From Nocardiopsis potens DSM 45234 (lineage in GTDB: Bacteria; Actinomycetota; Actinomycetes; Streptosporangiales; Streptosporangiaceae), in contig NZ_ANBB01000041.1 of NCBI RefSeq assembly GCF_000341105.1, positions 62,001 to 126,000 on the forward strand: DNA of 64,000 bases, read 5' to 3'. The translations under genes were made by a program, and so were the position numbers. This document shows, piece after piece, positions 40,136 to 48,763 of this stretch; the first letter of the stretch is position 1; each line of letters starts with the position of its first letter. A model generated the notes under the pieces. It was not told where the DNA came from. It was given only the letters and a program-made list of their open reading frames with translations, and made no database searches.

Positions 40136-40738
40136 TCAGAGGCGGGTCGGCGAGAGGAGCGGTGGCGGGCCTCTTCCGATCACCACGTGCCGCAGCGCCC
40201 CCAGCGCGGGGGCGGGCAGGTCGGCGGGGACGGCGGGCACCGTGACCGGGGCCGCGGGCGGCTGCGGGGCCACCGGGTCGGGCGGCAGCATCCGGGCGAG
40301 CAGGGCGCGGACCTGGCGGGCGAGCGCGAACGCCGCGGCCTCACCGCGCCGGATCCACCACCCTCCGACGGCGACGGCCGCGGCGTGCGCGGCGACCATG
40401 CTCCAACCGCCCTGGGCGCTCGTCTCCGCCGCGGCGGACAGGTGCGCCGGCGCCCCGTGCCCGCCTCCCCCGGCGAGGGACTGCGCGGTGGAGAAGACCA
40501 GGTGCAGGGCGAGCTGGATCCAGGCGAGCCAGGCGGTGACGGTGCCCAGCCCGCGCTCGCGGGCCGTTCCGGCGTACCCCAGGGCGAACACCGGTACCGC
40601 CGCGGCGGCCAGGCCGGCGGCGGGGACGTGGTGCCCGCCGCTCAGCGCGTGCCCGGCGGCGGACACTCCCACGCACACCGAGGTGAACGCGGCGGCGCGC
40701 GCTGCTCGGAGCGGGGACGTGTCGGTCACGGAGGACAT
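40136..40738 (-). CDS. membrane protein of unknown function
   Basis: The protein has 200 residues with four to five membrane segments (AAFTSVCVGVSAAGHALSGG; AAGLAAAAVPVFALGYAG; GTVTAWLAWIQLALHLVFST; WSMVAAHAAAVAVGGWWI). Histidines are placed within or next to the helices (GHALSGGHHVP, ALHLVF, GGGGHGAPAHL). Proteins of this type are found beside copper-handling genes in actinomycetes, and the His-rich PepSY protein downstream fits that, but the link is inferred. The Pro-rich C-tail is cytoplasmic or extended. Confidence 0.6.
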   Translation of the reverse strand: MSSVTDTSPLRAARAAAFTSVCVGVSAAGHALSGGHHVPAAGLAAAAVPVFALGYAGTARERGLGTVTAWLAWIQLALHLVFSTAQSLAGGGGHGAPAHLSAAAETSAQGGWSMVAAHAAAVAVGGWWIRRGEAAAFALARQVRALLARMLPPDPVAPQPPAAPVTVPAVPADLPAPALGALRHVVIGRGPPPLLSPTRL

Positions 40739-41015
40739 CTTGACCCACTTCCCGGGCGGTGGACACCCGGGGTGGCCTCCCGGCCCGGAAAGCCGGCGGA
40801 GGCGGGGCGCGGGGAGCGCGGTCCGGCGGAGCCGCCCCGGGTCGGGGAGGGCTGCCGGTTTCCGGGCGGCCGGAGAAGGAAGAAGGAGGAGGAACCGGAG
40901 GCGCGGGCCTCCCGTCGGTAAGAGCCGGGCCCTCCTCCGGACCGCACCATCCCCGATTCCCGGTCCCCGGTCCGACGGCCCCGTCCCCTTCTTCCCCGAC
41001 TCGGAGCAGGCGACC

Positions 41016-41912
41016 ATGCAGAACCAGACCTTCCTCTTCTTCGCCCTGGCGGCCGCCGGGATCTTCCTCTACCACCTGTTCACGTGGGTCCGCGATGTAC
41101 TGCGGCGGCGGAAGCGGAGCGGGGCCGAGGCGGAGGCCGTGGTCGACCGGGTCGAACCGGTGGAGCCGCCGGAGGCGACCGAGCATCCGTTCGTGCTGCG
41201 CTACCGGCTGCCGTCCGGCGCCGAGCATGTGCAGCGCTTCGACCGCGGGCTCGACGGGGTGGTCCCCGAGCCCGGCGAGCGGCTGCGGGTCCGGTTCGAC
41301 CCGGCGGACCCCGCCAACGCGGAGGTCGCCGGCGGCTCCTGCACCGGCCCGCTGCCCGGGGCGCCCGAGCCGAAGCGGCCGGGGGCGGTCGCCCGGGCGC
41401 TGCCTCGGCTCGGCCTCCTGCTGGTCGCGGCGCTCTTCGTGACGCTGTTCCTGGTCTCCGCCCAGGAGGGCGAGCTCTTCCTGCCCCTGTTCGGCCTGCT
41501 CTTCGCCGTCACCGGGCTGTTCACCGCCGCCGGCGGGACCGTGGCGCTGTACCGGAACGCGAGGCTGCGCCGCTCCCCGATGCACACCACCGGCGAGGTC
41601 ACCCACATGTGGGAGGAGTGGCGCACCCGGGGCAGCGGAAACGACCGGCGCCGCTACCGGGTCCACCCGTACACGGTGCGCTACACCGTGGCCGACGGGC
41701 GCGTGGTGCACCGCCGGTCGCCGGAGGCCTCCTCCTCGCCCCGGTACCGGGTCGGGGACCTGGTGGAGGTGTACTACGACGCCTCCGAGCCGACCCGCTT
41801 CTCGCCGGGCTCGCCGGGCGGCGGCGCGTCGGCCGCCGGATACATCGGGATCGGCATCGGCGTGCTCTTCGCTCTCGGCGGCGGCGCGGCCGCGTTCTTC
41901 ACCCTGCCCTGA
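41016..41912 (+). CDS. DUF3592-type membrane protein
   Basis: The protein has 298 residues. An N-terminal membrane anchor (FLFFALAAAGIFLYHLFTWV) is followed by two copies of the DUF3592 beta-sandwich module: residues 37-105 (AVVDRVEPV ... LRVRFDPADPANAEV) and 200-275 (TTGEVTHMWEEW ... VEVYYDASEPTRFSP). Two central membrane helices lie between and one at the end. The phrase V(Y/R)(Y/F)(D)PxxPxxA is the family hallmark. Function unknown; it probably sits in the membrane with the modules on one face. Confidence 0.7.
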   Translation: MQNQTFLFFALAAAGIFLYHLFTWVRDVLRRRKRSGAEAEAVVDRVEPVEPPEATEHPFVLRYRLPSGAEHVQRFDRGLDGVVPEPGERLRVRFDPADPANAEVAGGSCTGPLPGAPEPKRPGAVARALPRLGLLLVAALFVTLFLVSAQEGELFLPLFGLLFAVTGLFTAAGGTVALYRNARLRRSPMHTTGEVTHMWEEWRTRGSGNDRRRYRVHPYTVRYTVADGRVVHRRSPEASSSPRYRVGDLVEVYYDASEPTRFSPGSPGGGASAAGYIGIGIGVLFALGGGAAAFFTLP

Positions 41913-42115
41913 CCCGCGGGGGGAGGGGAATTCCCTCTCCCCATTTCCCACTCCTTTCCCACCGGCCTCTCTTTGTGCGATTCCCGATAAATGGGGCGTT
42001 CCACTCCGGGCGGTGCGTCGGGGATTGACCGGGCGGCGGCCGATACTTAGAGTTCATCGGCACGCGCCCCCGTTCACCGGCGAGCGGAGAAAGGGCCGCG
42101 CAACCGAGGAGGGCC

Positions 42116-42958
42116 ATGTCCCGAACCGTTCGCGCAGCACTCGTCCAGACCGAATGGACCGGCGACACCGCCTCCATGGTCGCGGCCCACGAGCGGTACG
42201 CCCGCGACGCCGCCGCGCAGGGCGCCGAGGTGATCGGCTTCCAGGAGGTCTTCAACGCCCCCTACTTCTGCCAGGTGCAGGACGAGGAGCACTACCGCTG
42301 GGCCGAGCCGGTGCCCGACGGCCCCACCGTCTCCCGGTTCCGGGAGCTGGCCGCCGAACTCGGCATGGTCATGGTCCTCCCGGTCTTCGAGGTGGACGGG
42401 GCGGGTTTCTACTACAACACCGCGGCCGTGGTCGACGCGGACGGAACATATCTCGGGAAATACCGGAAGCACCATATTCCGCAGCTGAAAGGGTTCTGGG
42501 AGAAGTTCTACTTCCGTCCCGGAAACCTGGGCTGGCCGGTGTTCGACACCGCGGCCGGCCGGATCGGCGTCTACATCTGCTACGACCGGCATTTCCCGGA
42601 GGGGTGGCGCGCCCTCGGCCTGGCCGGGGCGCAGCTGGTGTACAACCCGTCGGCGACCAGCCGCGGCCTCTCGTCCTACCTGTGGAGGCTGGAGCAGCCC
42701 GCGGCGGCCGTCGCCAACGAGTACTTCGTCGCCGCGATCAACCGGGTCGGCCGGGAGGAGTACGGCGACAACGACTTCTACGGCACCAGCTACTTCGCCG
42801 ACCCGCGCGGGGCCTTCGTCGGCGCGCCGGCCTCCGACGCCAAGGCCGAGCTGCTCGTCCGCGACCTGGACTTCGGCCTGATCGACGAGGTCCGGCACCA
42901 GTGGGCCTTCTACCGCGACCGCCGCCCCGAGGCCTACGGGCCGCTGACCGAGGCGTGA
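42116..42958 (+). CDS. nitrilase-superfamily amidohydrolase, probable beta-ureidopropionase/N-carbamoyl hydrolase
   Basis: The protein has 280 residues. The nitrilase triad is present: Glu44 (IGFQEVFNAPY), Lys118 (YLGKYRKHHIPQ) and Cys155 (GVYICYDRHFPE). The closely related N-carbamoylputrescine amidase and beta-ureidopropionase groups share FYFRPGNLGWPVF. The next gene encodes dihydropyrimidinase, whose product (an N-carbamoyl-beta-amino acid) is the natural substrate of a beta-ureidopropionase, so this step in reductive pyrimidine degradation is the best guess; hydrolysis would give a beta-amino acid, CO2 and ammonia. GAGG precedes the ATG. Confidence 0.8.
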   Translation: MSRTVRAALVQTEWTGDTASMVAAHERYARDAAAQGAEVIGFQEVFNAPYFCQVQDEEHYRWAEPVPDGPTVSRFRELAAELGMVMVLPVFEVDGAGFYYNTAAVVDADGTYLGKYRKHHIPQLKGFWEKFYFRPGNLGWPVFDTAAGRIGVYICYDRHFPEGWRALGLAGAQLVYNPSATSRGLSSYLWRLEQPAAAVANEYFVAAINRVGREEYGDNDFYGTSYFADPRGAFVGAPASDAKAELLVRDLDFGLIDEVRHQWAFYRDRRPEAYGPLTEA

Positions 42959-43061
42959 GGACCGCGCCGCCCCGCGCCGCGGGCGCGGGGGACGCGGCGG
43001 TGCGGGGCCGTGCCGCCGCGCCGCCGGGACGCCGTGCCGCTGGAGAGAGAAGGAGCCGCCT

Positions 43062-44468
43062 GTGAACCGCACCCTCGTCACCGGGGGACTCGTGCTCGGC
43101 GAGTCCGGGGAGAGCAGCGCCGAGGTGCTCGTCGAAGGCGAGAGGATCGCCGCCGTCGCCGCGCGGGGCAGCGAGACCGCCGAGGCCTGGGCCCGCAGCG
43201 GGGCCGAGGTGATCGACGCCTCCGGGCACTACGTGCTGCCCGGCGGGGTGGACGCGCACACCCACATGGAGATGCCGTTCGGCGGCACCTACGCCTCGGA
43301 CACGTTCGAGACCGGCACCCGCGCCGCCGCCTGGGGCGGCACCACCACCATCGTGGACTTCGCGATCCAGCCGGTCGGCGGGGCGGTCCGGGAGGGCCTG
43401 GACGCCTGGCACGCCAAGGCCGACGGGGTGTGCGCCGTCGACTACGGGTTCCACGCGATCCTCTCCGACGTCACCGAGGACTCGCTGAAGGAGCTGGACG
43501 CCCTGGTCGCCGAGGGCGTCACCTCGTTCAAGCTGTTCATGGCCTACCCCGGGGTGTTCTACAGCGACGACGGGAGGATCCTGCGCACCATGCAGCGCGC
43601 CGCGGGCAACGGCGGGCTGGTGATGATGCACGCCGAGAACGGCATCGCCATCGACGTGCTGGTGGAGCAGGCGCTGGCCGAGGGGCGGACCGACCCCCGG
43701 GTGCACGGCGAGGTCCGCCGGGCGCTGCTGGAGTCGGAGGCGGTGCACCGCGCGATCCAGCTGTCCCGGGTGGCCGGCAGCCCGCTGTACGTGGTGCACG
43801 TGTCCGCCGAGGAGGCGGTGGAGGAGCTGGTCCGCGCCCGCGACGCGGGGCTGCCGGTGTTCGGCGAGACCTGCCCGCAGTACCTCTTCCTCACCGCGGA
43901 CAAGCTGGCCGAGCCGGACTTCGAGGGCGCCAAGTACGTCTGCTCCACGCCGCTGCGGCCCGAGCACCACCAGCGCGCGCTCTGGCGCGGGCTGCGCACC
44001 GGCGACCTGTCCGTGGTCTCCACCGACCACTGCCCGTTCTGCTTCTCCGGGCAGAAGGAGCTGGGCCGGGGCGACTTCTCCCGGATCCCCAACGGCATGC
44101 CGGGCGTGGAGAACCGGATGGACCTGCTGCACCAGGCGGTGGTGGACGGGCGGATCACGCTGCGCAAGTGGGTGGAGACCGCCTGCGCGGCCCCGGCCCG
44201 GATGTTCGGCCTGTACCCGCGCAAGGGGGTGGTCGCCCCCGGCTCCGACGCCGACCTGGTGGTCTACGACCCCGGCGCGGAGCAGGTGATCTCCGCCGAG
44301 ACGCACCACATGAACGTCGACTACTCCGCCTATGAGGGCACCCGGGTGCGCGGCCGGGTGCGCACCGTGCTCTCCCGCGGCCGGGTGGTGGTGGACGGCG
44401 GGGCCTACCTCGGCGCGGCCGGGCACGGCCGGTACGTCCCCCGCTCCACCTGCGGGTACCTGGACTGA
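43062..44468 (+). CDS. hydA: dihydropyrimidinase (D-hydantoinase)
   Basis: The protein has 468 residues, the normal length for the family. The binuclear zinc site is complete: His66 and His68 (DAHTHME), carbamylated Lys157 (SFKLFMAYPG), His190 (MMHAEN), His246 (VVHVSAEEA) and Asp322 (STDHCPF). It opens the ring of dihydrouracil, dihydrothymine or hydantoins to N-carbamoyl amino acids. GAGAGAAGGAG precedes the GTG start. It lies between the nitrilase-type hydrolase and an LLM oxidoreductase with short gaps, so the three form an operon for pyrimidine or hydantoin catabolism. Confidence 0.9.
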   Translation: MNRTLVTGGLVLGESGESSAEVLVEGERIAAVAARGSETAEAWARSGAEVIDASGHYVLPGGVDAHTHMEMPFGGTYASDTFETGTRAAAWGGTTTIVDFAIQPVGGAVREGLDAWHAKADGVCAVDYGFHAILSDVTEDSLKELDALVAEGVTSFKLFMAYPGVFYSDDGRILRTMQRAAGNGGLVMMHAENGIAIDVLVEQALAEGRTDPRVHGEVRRALLESEAVHRAIQLSRVAGSPLYVVHVSAEEAVEELVRARDAGLPVFGETCPQYLFLTADKLAEPDFEGAKYVCSTPLRPEHHQRALWRGLRTGDLSVVSTDHCPFCFSGQKELGRGDFSRIPNGMPGVENRMDLLHQAVVDGRITLRKWVETACAAPARMFGLYPRKGVVAPGSDADLVVYDPGAEQVISAETHHMNVDYSAYEGTRVRGRVRTVLSRGRVVVDGGAYLGAAGHGRYVPRSTCGYLD

Positions 44469-44507
44469 GCCGGGTTTCGGAGACCGGCGGAGAGAGAGGG
44501 GCGAGGA

Positions 44508-45518
44508 GTGGACTTCGGACTGGTGCTGCAGACGGACCCGCCCGCGGGGGCGCTGGTGGAGCGGATGCGCCGCGCCGAGGAGGGCGGGTTCGGCCACGGC
44601 TGGACCTTCGACTCCTGCGTGCTGTGGCAGGAGCCGTTCGTCATCTACAGCCGCGTCCTGGCCGCCACCGAGCGGCTGCGCGTGGGCACCATGGTGACCA
44701 ACCCGAGCACCAGGGCCTGGGAGGTCACCGCGTCGTCCTTCGCCACGCTCAACGACATGTACGGGGCGCGGACGGTGTGCGGGATCGGCCGCGGCGACTC
44801 GGCGATGCGGGTGGCGGGGCGGCCGCCGGCCACCCTGGCCCGGCTGGAGGCGGCGATGCACGCGATCCGCGAGCTCGCCGAGGGGCGCGAGGCCGAGGTG
44901 GACGGCACCGCGATGCGCCTGCCGTGGGTGCGCGGCGGCCGGCTGCCGGTGTGGACCGCCGCCTACGGCCCGCGCGCGCTGGCCCTGGCCGGGCGCGCCG
45001 CCGACGGGCTCATCCTGCAGGTCGCCGACCCCTACCTGGTGGGCTGGATGGTGCACGAGGCCCAGGCGGCGGCCGCGGCGGCCGGGCGCGACCCGGCCGA
45101 GCTCACCGTGTGCGTGGCGGCGCCCGCCTACCTCACCGACGGGAGCGCGGAGCAGGCCGCGCACGCCCGGGAGCAGTGCCGGTGGTTCGGCGGCATGGTC
45201 GGCAACCACGTCGCCGACCTGGTGGCCCGGTACGGGGAGGGCTCCGGCGCGGTCCCCGAGGAGCTGACCGGCTACATCAAGGACCGGCGGGGATACGACT
45301 ACGGCCACCACGGCCGGGCCGGCAATCCCGACACCGCGTTCGTCCCGGACTCGGTGGTGGACCGGTTCTGCCTGATCGGGACGGCCGAGGAGCAGCTGGC
45401 CAAGCTGGCCGAGCTGCGCGCGGCCGGGGTGGACCAGTTCGCGGTGTACGCGATGCACGACGCGGTGGACGAGCTGATCGACGGGTACGCCAGGGAGGTC
45501 GTTCCGGCCGCCCCGTGA
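44508..45518 (+). CDS. LLM-class (F420-type) oxidoreductase linked to dihydropyrimidinase
   Basis: The protein has 336 residues. The luciferase-like TIM barrel is shown by FGLVLQTDPPAGALVERMRR at the start, LRVGTMVTNPSTRAWEVTAS and CGIGRGDSAMRVAGRPP. It resembles the LLM subgroup repeatedly found beside hydantoinase/dihydropyrimidinase genes (the TIGR03842-type group, named from memory). It could use F420 or FMN. No classical dihydropyrimidine dehydrogenase gene is visible, so this protein may act on the pyrimidine ring or a related substrate; that is a hypothesis. GTG start, 39 bases after hydA. Confidence 0.75.
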   Translation: MDFGLVLQTDPPAGALVERMRRAEEGGFGHGWTFDSCVLWQEPFVIYSRVLAATERLRVGTMVTNPSTRAWEVTASSFATLNDMYGARTVCGIGRGDSAMRVAGRPPATLARLEAAMHAIRELAEGREAEVDGTAMRLPWVRGGRLPVWTAAYGPRALALAGRAADGLILQVADPYLVGWMVHEAQAAAAAAGRDPAELTVCVAAPAYLTDGSAEQAAHAREQCRWFGGMVGNHVADLVARYGEGSGAVPEELTGYIKDRRGYDYGHHGRAGNPDTAFVPDSVVDRFCLIGTAEEQLAKLAELRAAGVDQFAVYAMHDAVDELIDGYAREVVPAAP

Positions 45519-45740
45519 CCGGGCCCGCCCGCGGGGCGCCCCTGGCGCGGGGCCGCTCTCCCGGGGCCGCGGAGGCGGAGCGCGGCCGGGTGCTCCGCAG
45601 GGGCGGCGCCCCGCTGTTGCGGCGGCGCCGGGGCACACCGTAGCCTTCCGCCGCACGGCACCGCGGCCGGACCGGCGCGGTGCGGCCCCGCGCGGCCGGT
45701 TCGCACCGGTTCCGCCCCGATACCTGGAGCGTGTCAGCAC

Positions 45741-45959
45741 ATGCCGGAGACGACCGAGTTCGCCCCGACCTTCTCCCTCGTCGACGCGGACGGCGACGGC
45801 CTGATCAGCGCCGAGGAGCTCACCCGGCTGATGGCGGCCCTCGGCTCCCCGTGCACCCCGGAGCGCGCCCAGGAGGCCGTCCGCGCCATGGACGGCGACG
45901 GGGACGGCCGCATCTCCCTGGAGGAGTTCTCCCGGTTCATGTCCCAGAACCAGGGCTGA
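45741..45959 (+). CDS. small EF-hand calcium-binding protein
   Basis: The protein has 72 residues and two complete EF-hands: loop 1 DADGDGLISAEE and loop 2 DGDGDGRISLEE, each with Asp at positions 1, 3 and 5 and Glu at 12, flanked by helices. This is half a calmodulin. It has no signal peptide and should be cytoplasmic. Such calmodulin-like acidic proteins are known from streptomycetes and may buffer or sense calcium. TAGCCT near 45641 may be its -10, with a long leader, but this is unsure. Confidence 0.85.
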   Translation: MPETTEFAPTFSLVDADGDGLISAEELTRLMAALGSPCTPERAQEAVRAMDGDGDGRISLEEFSRFMSQNQG

Positions 45960-45981
45960 TCCCCTCCCCCTCCGCGTCGGT

Positions 45982-46004
45982 CCCGGTGCCGTCGGGGCAC
46001 CGGG
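45982..46004. terminator. hairpin between convergent genes
   Basis: CCCGGTGCC (45982-45990) pairs with GGCACCGGG (45996-46004), 5-base loop, between the EF-hand gene and the glucosidase stop. Confidence 0.5.
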
Positions 46005-46005
46005 G

Positions 46006-47601
46006 TCAGAGCTCGAAGACGCCGAAGCCGAAGCCCTGCACCCGGACGCCCCCGGCGGTGCACTCTGCCCCTTCGGTGAGCAGCGGGCGGGCGCCGCCGT
46101 ACCCGGCGACGGCGACCTCCGCGGCGTCCCGGCGCGGGTTGACCGCGACCAGGTAGCGGCCGTCCCGCTCGTACACCAGCGGGTAGCCGTCCGCGACGAC
46201 CTCCACCGCGCCGCCGGTGCCCAGCCCGGTGTGGGCCTTGCGGAGCGCGATCAGCCGGCGCACCAGGTGCAGCAGCGACCCCTCGTCGGCCCGCTGCGAG
46301 GCGGCGTCCGGGCGGCCCGGGTCGGGGTCGAGCGGCAGGTAGAAGCGGTCCTCGGGGGCGGTGGAGAAGCCCGCCCCCGGGGTGGCGTCCCACTGCATCG
46401 GGGTGCGCGAACCGGCCCGGTTCTTCCCGGGGAGGATCTGGCTGCCCTCGGTGTCCGGCAGGCCCGGGACGAAGCGCATGCCGATCTCGTCGCCGTAGTG
46501 GATCGCGGGCAGCGCGGGCCAGGTGAGCAGGAACGCGAAGGCCGACCGGGCCTGCTCCGGGGTGCGCGGCCCGCACACCAGCCGGGAGAAGTCGTGGTTG
46601 GAGGTGGGCAGGGAGATCCGCCCTCGCCCCTCGACGGCGGCGGAGGCGCCGCGCCACGCGTCCAGGAAGGTGCGCGGGCTCCCGCCGCCCTCGGCGTCGA
46701 AGTAGCAGCGGCTGCCCCGGAAGTCCCAGGGCCCGCGGTCGGTGCCGGTCCGGGTGTCCCACAGCGACCGCAGCGCGGCGCCCCGCCAGGGCCCGCCGAA
46801 GTGCAGCAGGAAGTCGGCGTGGAACCCGGCGCCGACCGCCGTCGCGGGGTCGCCCCACTCCGAGACCAGCACCGCCTCGGGGTGGTCGGCCTGCAGCCCG
46901 GCCCGCAGCTCGTTCCAGAGCCGGCCCGTCTCCACCCACCCCGGGTCGTCCTTGACCAGCGAGTAGGCCATGTCCACCCGGAACCCGGAGACGCCCCGGC
47001 GCAGCCAGTGGTCCATGATCTCGGCGAGCGCCCTGCGGTTGGCCCGCGGCCCCTCGGCGTCCACCGGCCGCCGCCAGGGCTCGTCCTCCCTGGGGTGGGC
47101 GTAGCCGAAGTTCAGCGCGGGCTGGCTGGGGAAGAAGTTCGGCTTGTAGTAGCCCTCCCGGCTGCCCGGCGAGGGCCGGAACCCGGGGGCGGGCCGGTCC
47201 GCCCAGATGTAGCGGTCGTCGGCGGGATCCGACGCGGAGTGCACGAACCACGGGTGCCGGTCCGAGGTGTGCCCGGCGACCAGGTCGAGCAGGATGCGGA
47301 TGCCCCTGCGCCGGGCCTCGTCCACCAGGTGCGCGAAGTCGTCCTCGGTGCCGTAGCGCGGTGCGACGGAGAAGTGGTCGGCGACGTCGTATCCGGCGTC
47401 GGTGAACGGCGAGGCGAAGCAGGGGTTGATCCAGACCGCGTCCACCCCGAGCCACTCCAGGTGGTCCAGGTGCGCGGCGATCCCGGCGAAATCGCCGATC
47501 CCGTCCCCGTCGGAGTCGGCGAAGCTCTGCGGGTACACCTGGTACAGCACGGCGTCGTCGAACCACTCGGGCACGGTGCTCCGCTCGGCGCTCGGGGTCA
47601 T
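46006..47601 (-). CDS. GH13 alpha-glucosidase / oligo-1,6-glucosidase
   Basis: The protein has 531 residues. It has the family N-terminus VLYQVYPQSFADSDGDGIGD (including the calcium-type loop), nucleophile Asp210 in GFRVDMAY, acid/base Glu248 in VLVSEWGD and the third Asp337 in LPTSNHDFSR; the C-terminal beta domain ends with VQGFGFGVFEL. It releases glucose from short alpha-1,6 or alpha-1,4 oligosaccharides or from trehalose/sucrose-like sugars; exact specificity is not readable. It has no signal peptide, so it is intracellular. No sugar transporter lies next to it. Confidence 0.8.
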   Translation of the reverse strand: MTPSAERSTVPEWFDDAVLYQVYPQSFADSDGDGIGDFAGIAAHLDHLEWLGVDAVWINPCFASPFTDAGYDVADHFSVAPRYGTEDDFAHLVDEARRRGIRILLDLVAGHTSDRHPWFVHSASDPADDRYIWADRPAPGFRPSPGSREGYYKPNFFPSQPALNFGYAHPREDEPWRRPVDAEGPRANRRALAEIMDHWLRRGVSGFRVDMAYSLVKDDPGWVETGRLWNELRAGLQADHPEAVLVSEWGDPATAVGAGFHADFLLHFGGPWRGAALRSLWDTRTGTDRGPWDFRGSRCYFDAEGGGSPRTFLDAWRGASAAVEGRGRISLPTSNHDFSRLVCGPRTPEQARSAFAFLLTWPALPAIHYGDEIGMRFVPGLPDTEGSQILPGKNRAGSRTPMQWDATPGAGFSTAPEDRFYLPLDPDPGRPDAASQRADEGSLLHLVRRLIALRKAHTGLGTGGAVEVVADGYPLVYERDGRYLVAVNPRRDAAEVAVAGYGGARPLLTEGAECTAGGVRVQGFGFGVFEL

Positions 47602-47748
47602 CGCGGTGGCCTTCCCTTCCTTGCGGCGGTACGGCGTTCGGCGGCGCGGGACTCGGCCGCACGAGACGCTTCCTCCCCGGCCCCGGCCGCCGCCACCCCG
47701 GAACCGCCCCCGGCCCGGCGGCCGCATCCGGCCACGGCCGGGCCTTCC

Positions 47749-47779
47749 CGGACCGGGCCCGCGGCGCGGGCCCGGTCCG
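47749..47779 (-). terminator. hairpin after the nucleotidyltransferase gene
   Basis: A perfect 14-bp stem with 3-base loop: CGGACCGGGCCCGC (47749-47762) and 47766-47779, just beyond the stop at 47798. Confidence 0.6.
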
Positions 47780-47797
47780 TCGTCCCCCGCTCCCGGC

Positions 47798-48607
47798 TCA
47801 GAGCAGGCTCTCGGCCTCGGTGCAGGCCGATTCGAGGAGTTCCGCCGCCGCGTCCAGGGCGGCGGCCAGCGGGGCCTCCGGGTCGGCCACGGCCGCCGTG
47901 ATCCGGTCCATGCCCCGCAGTCCGGCCCGGGTGAGCAGGGTCTTCTCGTTGGTGATCCACTCGCCGCGGGCGGCCAGCACCGCGTGCGCGGCCTGGGCCG
48001 CGGCGGTGGCGGCCGCGCCGGCCGCCTCGGTGCGCAGCCCGCGCGGGGCGTGGCCGGCGCGGGCGTAGGCGAGGGTGAGCCGGGCGTTCTCCCGCCAGCG
48101 GTGGAACGCGGTGCGGCGCAGCGCGTCCGGGTACTCCGGCCGGGGCAGCCCGCCGTGGAGCACCCGGTTGTACGCGAGCTCGGCGAGGAGCAGGTAGCCG
48201 GGGATGCCGGCGAGGTGGAACATCAGCGGCTCCCAGTGGAACCGGCCGGCCCGCGCCTCGGCGATCTCCCGCTCGACCGCGTCCAGGTCGCGGTAGTGCA
48301 CGTCGACGCTGCGGCCGTCGACGGTGAGCCAGGCGCCGCCGTTGAAGACGCCGCCGCCCCAGGCGCCGACCTCGGAGACCTCGCCGGGCCAGCCGAGGGC
48401 GCGCAGGTCGTCGGGGCGGAACACGCCCCGGTAGTAGACGGCGAGGTCCCAGTCGCTGTCCGGGCCGGCGGTGCCCTGCGCCCGGGAGCCGCCCAGGGTC
48501 ACCGCCTCGACCCCGGGCAGGGCGGCCAGCCGGCCGCCGACGTGGTCGAGGAACTCCCGGTCGCCCATGGTGTGCCGCTCGCCGCCGTGTTCGTCGTGAT
48601 CCCGCAT
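47798..48607 (-). CDS. nucleotidyltransferase-domain protein
   Basis: The protein has 269 residues. The N-terminal 60-residue core LGGSRAQGTAGPDSDWDLAVYY is the polymerase-beta nucleotidyltransferase motif (GGSx10-DxD with Asp pair DSDWDLA), with a third acidic strand in SVDVHYRDLD. The rest is helical, like the C-terminal domain of kanamycin-type and HEPN-linked transferases. It may transfer AMP to a protein or small molecule; the target is unknown. GGAAAGGA precedes the ATG at 48607; a second ATG at 48568 would also keep the whole domain. Confidence 0.7.
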   Translation of the reverse strand: MRDHDEHGGERHTMGDREFLDHVGGRLAALPGVEAVTLGGSRAQGTAGPDSDWDLAVYYRGVFRPDDLRALGWPGEVSEVGAWGGGVFNGGAWLTVDGRSVDVHYRDLDAVEREIAEARAGRFHWEPLMFHLAGIPGYLLLAELAYNRVLHGGLPRPEYPDALRRTAFHRWRENARLTLAYARAGHAPRGLRTEAAGAAATAAAQAAHAVLAARGEWITNEKTLLTRAGLRGMDRITAAVADPEAPLAAALDAAAELLESACTEAESLL

Positions 48608-48643
48608 GCCGCGGTCCTTTCCGGAATGTGAAGTCGCGAAGGG

Positions 48644-48675
48644 GCCGTGCGGCCGCAGAGGCGCGGCCGCACGGC
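48644..48675 (-). terminator. hairpin after idi
   Basis: GCCGTGCGGCCGC (48644-48656) pairs with 48663-48675, a 13-bp perfect stem and 6-base loop, beyond the stop of the minus-strand idi gene. Confidence 0.5.
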
Positions 48676-48763
48676 GGGCGCCGGAGCCGGGCTCGACGGC
48701 GCCCCGGTCCGGTGGCGGGATCAGAGCTTCACACCGGCCGATGGTAGTGGCCGGTGCAGGGGT

